Assembly: GCF_004027225.2 (NCBI RefSeq)
Contig: NC_044288.2
Span: forward strand, 6,809,719-6,873,718
Source: Strigops habroptila
Lineage: Eukaryota; Chordata; Aves; Psittaciformes; Psittacidae
Length of the DNA: 64,000 bases
Reading direction: 5' to 3'
A model generated the notes under the pieces. It ran no database searches. It saw only the letters and a list, made by a program, of their open reading frames with translations, and had not been told where the DNA came from. Made by a program: the position numbers and the translations under genes. Shown here one piece after another: positions 61,320-64,000 of the stretch (position 1 is its first letter; each line of letters opens with the position of its first letter).

Positions 61320-61738
61320 GCGCGCCGGCCAATCAGCAGCCGCCCCCGCGGCCCCTCCGTGTGTTTGAATGGGAGCCTCGCAGCCAATAGGAGGCGGCCG
61401 GGGCGGGGAGCGCGCGGCCGGGCGCCGCTCTGACCCCTGCGCCGCCTCTCAAGGTAACTTTAAAACAGGAAGTGGACGGCGAGGTTGCGCCGCCGGCGGC
61501 AGCCAATGAGCGTGCGGGGCCGCGCCCTCCCCCGGCGGCGCGTAGCCAATGGGAGCGGGCGGGGCGGGCGCAGCAGGGTAGGCTGAGCGGCGGCTGTTAA
61601 AGGGGCCGGCGGCCCGGTCCGGCGGGGACGCGGAGTCCCGGCAGGCAGGGGTCAGCTCAAAGACAAAGCGATGGCGGCATGGCCCGGGCACCGCCGCCCC
61701 TCCGCCCGGCGGGCAGGGCCCGCGGCGGCCGCGGCACG
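61320..61738 (+). promoter_or_regulatory. NFYC: Second CpG-island promoter and first exon, probably NFYC alternative
   Basis: Four same-orientation CCAAT boxes at 61329-61333 (GGCCAATCAG), 61384-61388, 61503-61507 and 61546-61550, an ETS site AACAGGAAGT near 61465, then exon sequence ending at a donor GGCACG|GTGAGTT (exon end 61738). The exon holds an ATG at 61671 in a 68-base frame to the donor (MAAWPGHRRPSARRAGPAAA), which could give an alternative N-terminus or a short upstream frame. Identity as NFYC is by synteny only. Confidence 0.45.
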
Positions 61739-64000
61739 GTGAGTTAAATCGCGGCGGCCGGAGCCGCGCTAGCTGGGGCGGGGGGCGGTCGCGGCCCGGC
61801 CCGGTGATGGGCGAGCAGGCCCCGGTGGCGGCGGCCGCCGCCCGGCCCCGCGGTGCCCCGGCCTTGTGCGGCGGGAGGAGGGGGAGGCGGGGGGCAGGCC
61901 GGGGGCTCCGGGGGGCGGCGGCGGCGGTCGGGCCCGGTTCGCGGCGGCGGTCGGAGCCCGGCGCTGAGCCCCAGGCGCTGCTCGGGGCGGTGGGTACGGC
62001 CAGGGGCAGCCTGCGGGGGAGCGCCGCCCCGGGGCCGCTAACCGGAGGGGGGGACACAAAATGGCAGCGCCTTCCCCCTCCCGGGGCCGCCGCCGAGCCG
62101 GGGGAGCGGGGGGGGGTCGGTCGGTCGGTCTCCCCCGGCTGCCCTTGGCGGGACTGCCCGGCCGCCTGGGAGCCGCCCGCGGGCACCGGTCAGACACACG
62201 GCTCCTGGAGGCAGCGGGCTCCCCATCACCCCCAAACCGCCCGCCAGCCCCCCGGCAAGTATAAGCAGCCCTTTGTTTTCTTTCTGATGGCAAATAAGCG
62301 CTGAAGGTCACGGGAGCCCCGCAGCCCGGCGGTGACAGGCAGGAACCGGGTCGGAGCGTGGCTTAGCTTCCAAGTTTTCCAGCCCAAAGGGCTTTGTCGG
62401 CTCTGCCGGGGACACCCGAACTCCGGCAGGGCCGGGCTCCTGCTGCCCGGTGTCACCGTCAGAGCCCGGGCTGGGCCTTCCCTCAGCGCACGAGTGACCT
62501 TGAAATCCCACTGCTCCGAGTTTGGAGAGCGAAGGACAAAGTTTGTTTGTGGCACTTTGGACTGAAAGGGGAAAAAAAAAGGGAGAATCCAGGTGGCAAA
62601 AAGCTGCTGCGTGTGGCCGGGGGCACCAGGGGCACGGGGCAGGCTGTGGATTAGGGCTGAAGTTAGTTTTCCGCGAGGAGCCGGATCACATTGCAGACAT
62701 TCCTTCTCCTCCGCTCCCACTGAGATGCTGAGCAGTGCTGGTGCTGTCCTTGCCTCCTCAGGGTGAGCTGCTGACGTGCTCCAGTGTTCTCAGCCCTGCT
62801 CTTACCCTGTTTATTCTTTCCCTGATTGACCTTAAAAGTGTAGAAAATGAGAGGTGGCTCCATTGTGCAGCCTGGTTTGTGGGGGTGTTGGAAAAGGCAC
62901 ACATTAACCTCATCTCACGCCGCTGTCAGCTCCTAACAAAGGGCTGCGTCTTGGGGTTGAACCTCACCCTGAAAGGTCTTTGAATTGCCACAGCCTTCAA
63001 GTATTATTGTGGGTGTTTAAGTTAAGACTAGGGAATGGCATCACCTTGGTGCAGGCAAAGCTTATCCAGCTTCTGGTGGTGTCAGGGACGTTTCCATCTG
63101 AGAAGGGGCAGAATGAGAAGCGTCACCATAAGTCATCTATTAATAATGGCAGCTCCGGTATGTCTGTGGAAGAGCAGCAGCTCCTGCAGCAGGCTCTTGG
63201 CCAGGATGGGGGATTTTCTGGCTGGGTGAAGGTCAATGGTAGCATCTTCAAGCGAAAACGAGATATCTTTTGATTTTTGCCTTGAAATGAGGCTATATTC
63301 AGCTGCTGCATGATTTGAAGGGGTGGCAGAACATGAGGGAATCTATAGCTAGCATGAGATGAAATAAGAAATCCTCCAGAAGTCTCATTACACCCAGTGT
63401 TTATCATGTTTCATTGCTTAAGCTCGCAAGAGGTTGTAGCGTGTACAAATGGGTGCTGCTTGATCTTTCTAGGTCAAGAGCAGCAGGTAAAGCCTACAGC
63501 TTCTGGCAGCACCGTGAAGGGATTTAGTAGCAAATTACACCAGTTCCTGGCTTTTTCTTGCAGTGCCATAAGGGAAGGTCCGTGGATCCCATTTTCTGCT
63601 GCTCGGAGCAGTCAGTTGTGTCCCCTCTGTCCCTGGGCTCCAGTGGTACCGGATGGAAGCGCAGGCGCAGGAAACGGGAGCGTCTTCTTGGTGGAGGGAC
63701 TTTTCCCTGCTCGGGTTTGCACTGAGTTACCTGGCGGTGCGGGCGGCGAAGGGGTGAAGGACAAGCTCATGTGGGAAAGCGCTGTCCCTGGGGAGAGCAC
63801 CTCGCTGGCTTGGAGCAGCAGGAGGAGGAGGAGGAGGAGGAGGATGTGTGTGCCCTGCTGGGAGGGCGCTGCCTGCCTGCAGCAGGTCACCTCTCCAGCC
63901 ACTGTATTTGGGTTTGGGGTGGTTTTGCTGGCTTTAATCTACTGGGATCTTGCATTTCTATAACGCAGTGTGACATCTGCATCTTAATAGCGTTGGCGCA
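61739..64000 (+). other. Right end: putative NFYC intron
   Basis: I searched for the NFYC N-terminus (MSTEGGFGG) and histone-fold exons and found none, so they would lie beyond the window. Only a (GGA)n tract at 63820-63844 stands out. Confidence 0.4.
63820..63844. repeat. (GGA)8 microsatellite
   Basis: About eight uninterrupted GGA units. Confidence 0.92.

Noticed and set aside
62980-63273. 97-codon frame with MSVEEQQLLQQALGQDGG
   Set aside because: Superficially like a coding exon near the right end, but it does not match NFYC or any neighbour I know and has no matching acceptor-donor pair.

Overview
The window is vertebrate nuclear DNA, almost certainly from a bird. Evidence: chicken repeat 1 (CR1) LINE fragments throughout, compact GC-rich introns, CpG-island promoters, and three genes in the order COL9A2 - SMAP2 - RIMS3, which matches human 1p34.2 and its avian counterpart on a gene-dense microchromosome. 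The CR1 3' ends look neognath; I cannot name the species.

Layout. 1-1516: left flank with one CR1 copy. 1517-14890: complete COL9A2 on the minus strand (alpha-2 chain of type IX collagen), 32 coding exons that I could splice to 690 residues with intact phases; introns hold two CR1 copies on each strand and a 29-bp minisatellite. 14891-16842: divergent promoter interval between COL9A2 and SMAP2, with a CR1 tail, CCAAT boxes and a perfect GTCACGTGAC palindrome. 16843-35025: SMAP2 on the plus strand (ArfGAP of clathrin-coated vesicles), ten coding exons, 428 residues, a 12.4-kb first intron and a likely GC-AG third intron. 35026-35740: short convergent gap. About 35740-45907: RIMS3 on the minus strand (RIM3-gamma, presynaptic C2 protein), six coding exons, 310 residues, with a probable very long 3' UTR. 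45908-55000: RIMS3 5' region, with candidate noncoding exons near 47.8, 48.2 and 54.6 kb, a 1-kb CR1 fragment (48.65-49.67 kb), and a CpG island at 54.0-54.9 kb. 55-58.4 kb: no gene recognised. 58.4-64 kb: two CpG-island first-exon candidates with plus-strand splice donors (58661 and 61739). By synteny these are probably alternative promoters of NFYC, whose coding exons would lie beyond the window; no NFYC protein sequence is visible here.

The genes do not form one pathway. COL9A2 is cartilage matrix, SMAP2 is membrane traffic, RIMS3 is synaptic exocytosis and the putative NFYC is a CCAAT-binding factor subunit. Their linkage is conserved synteny. I found no retroviral or other virus-derived element, tRNA, CRISPR array or bacterial-type feature. 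The most notable points are the GC-AG SMAP2 intron, the four same-orientation CCAAT boxes in front of a probable CCAAT-factor gene, the BANP/NRF1/YY1-type promoter at 58.4-58.7 kb with possible antisense output, the in-frame second leader upstream of COL9A2, and several AT-rich islands inside GC-rich introns that may be enhancers.
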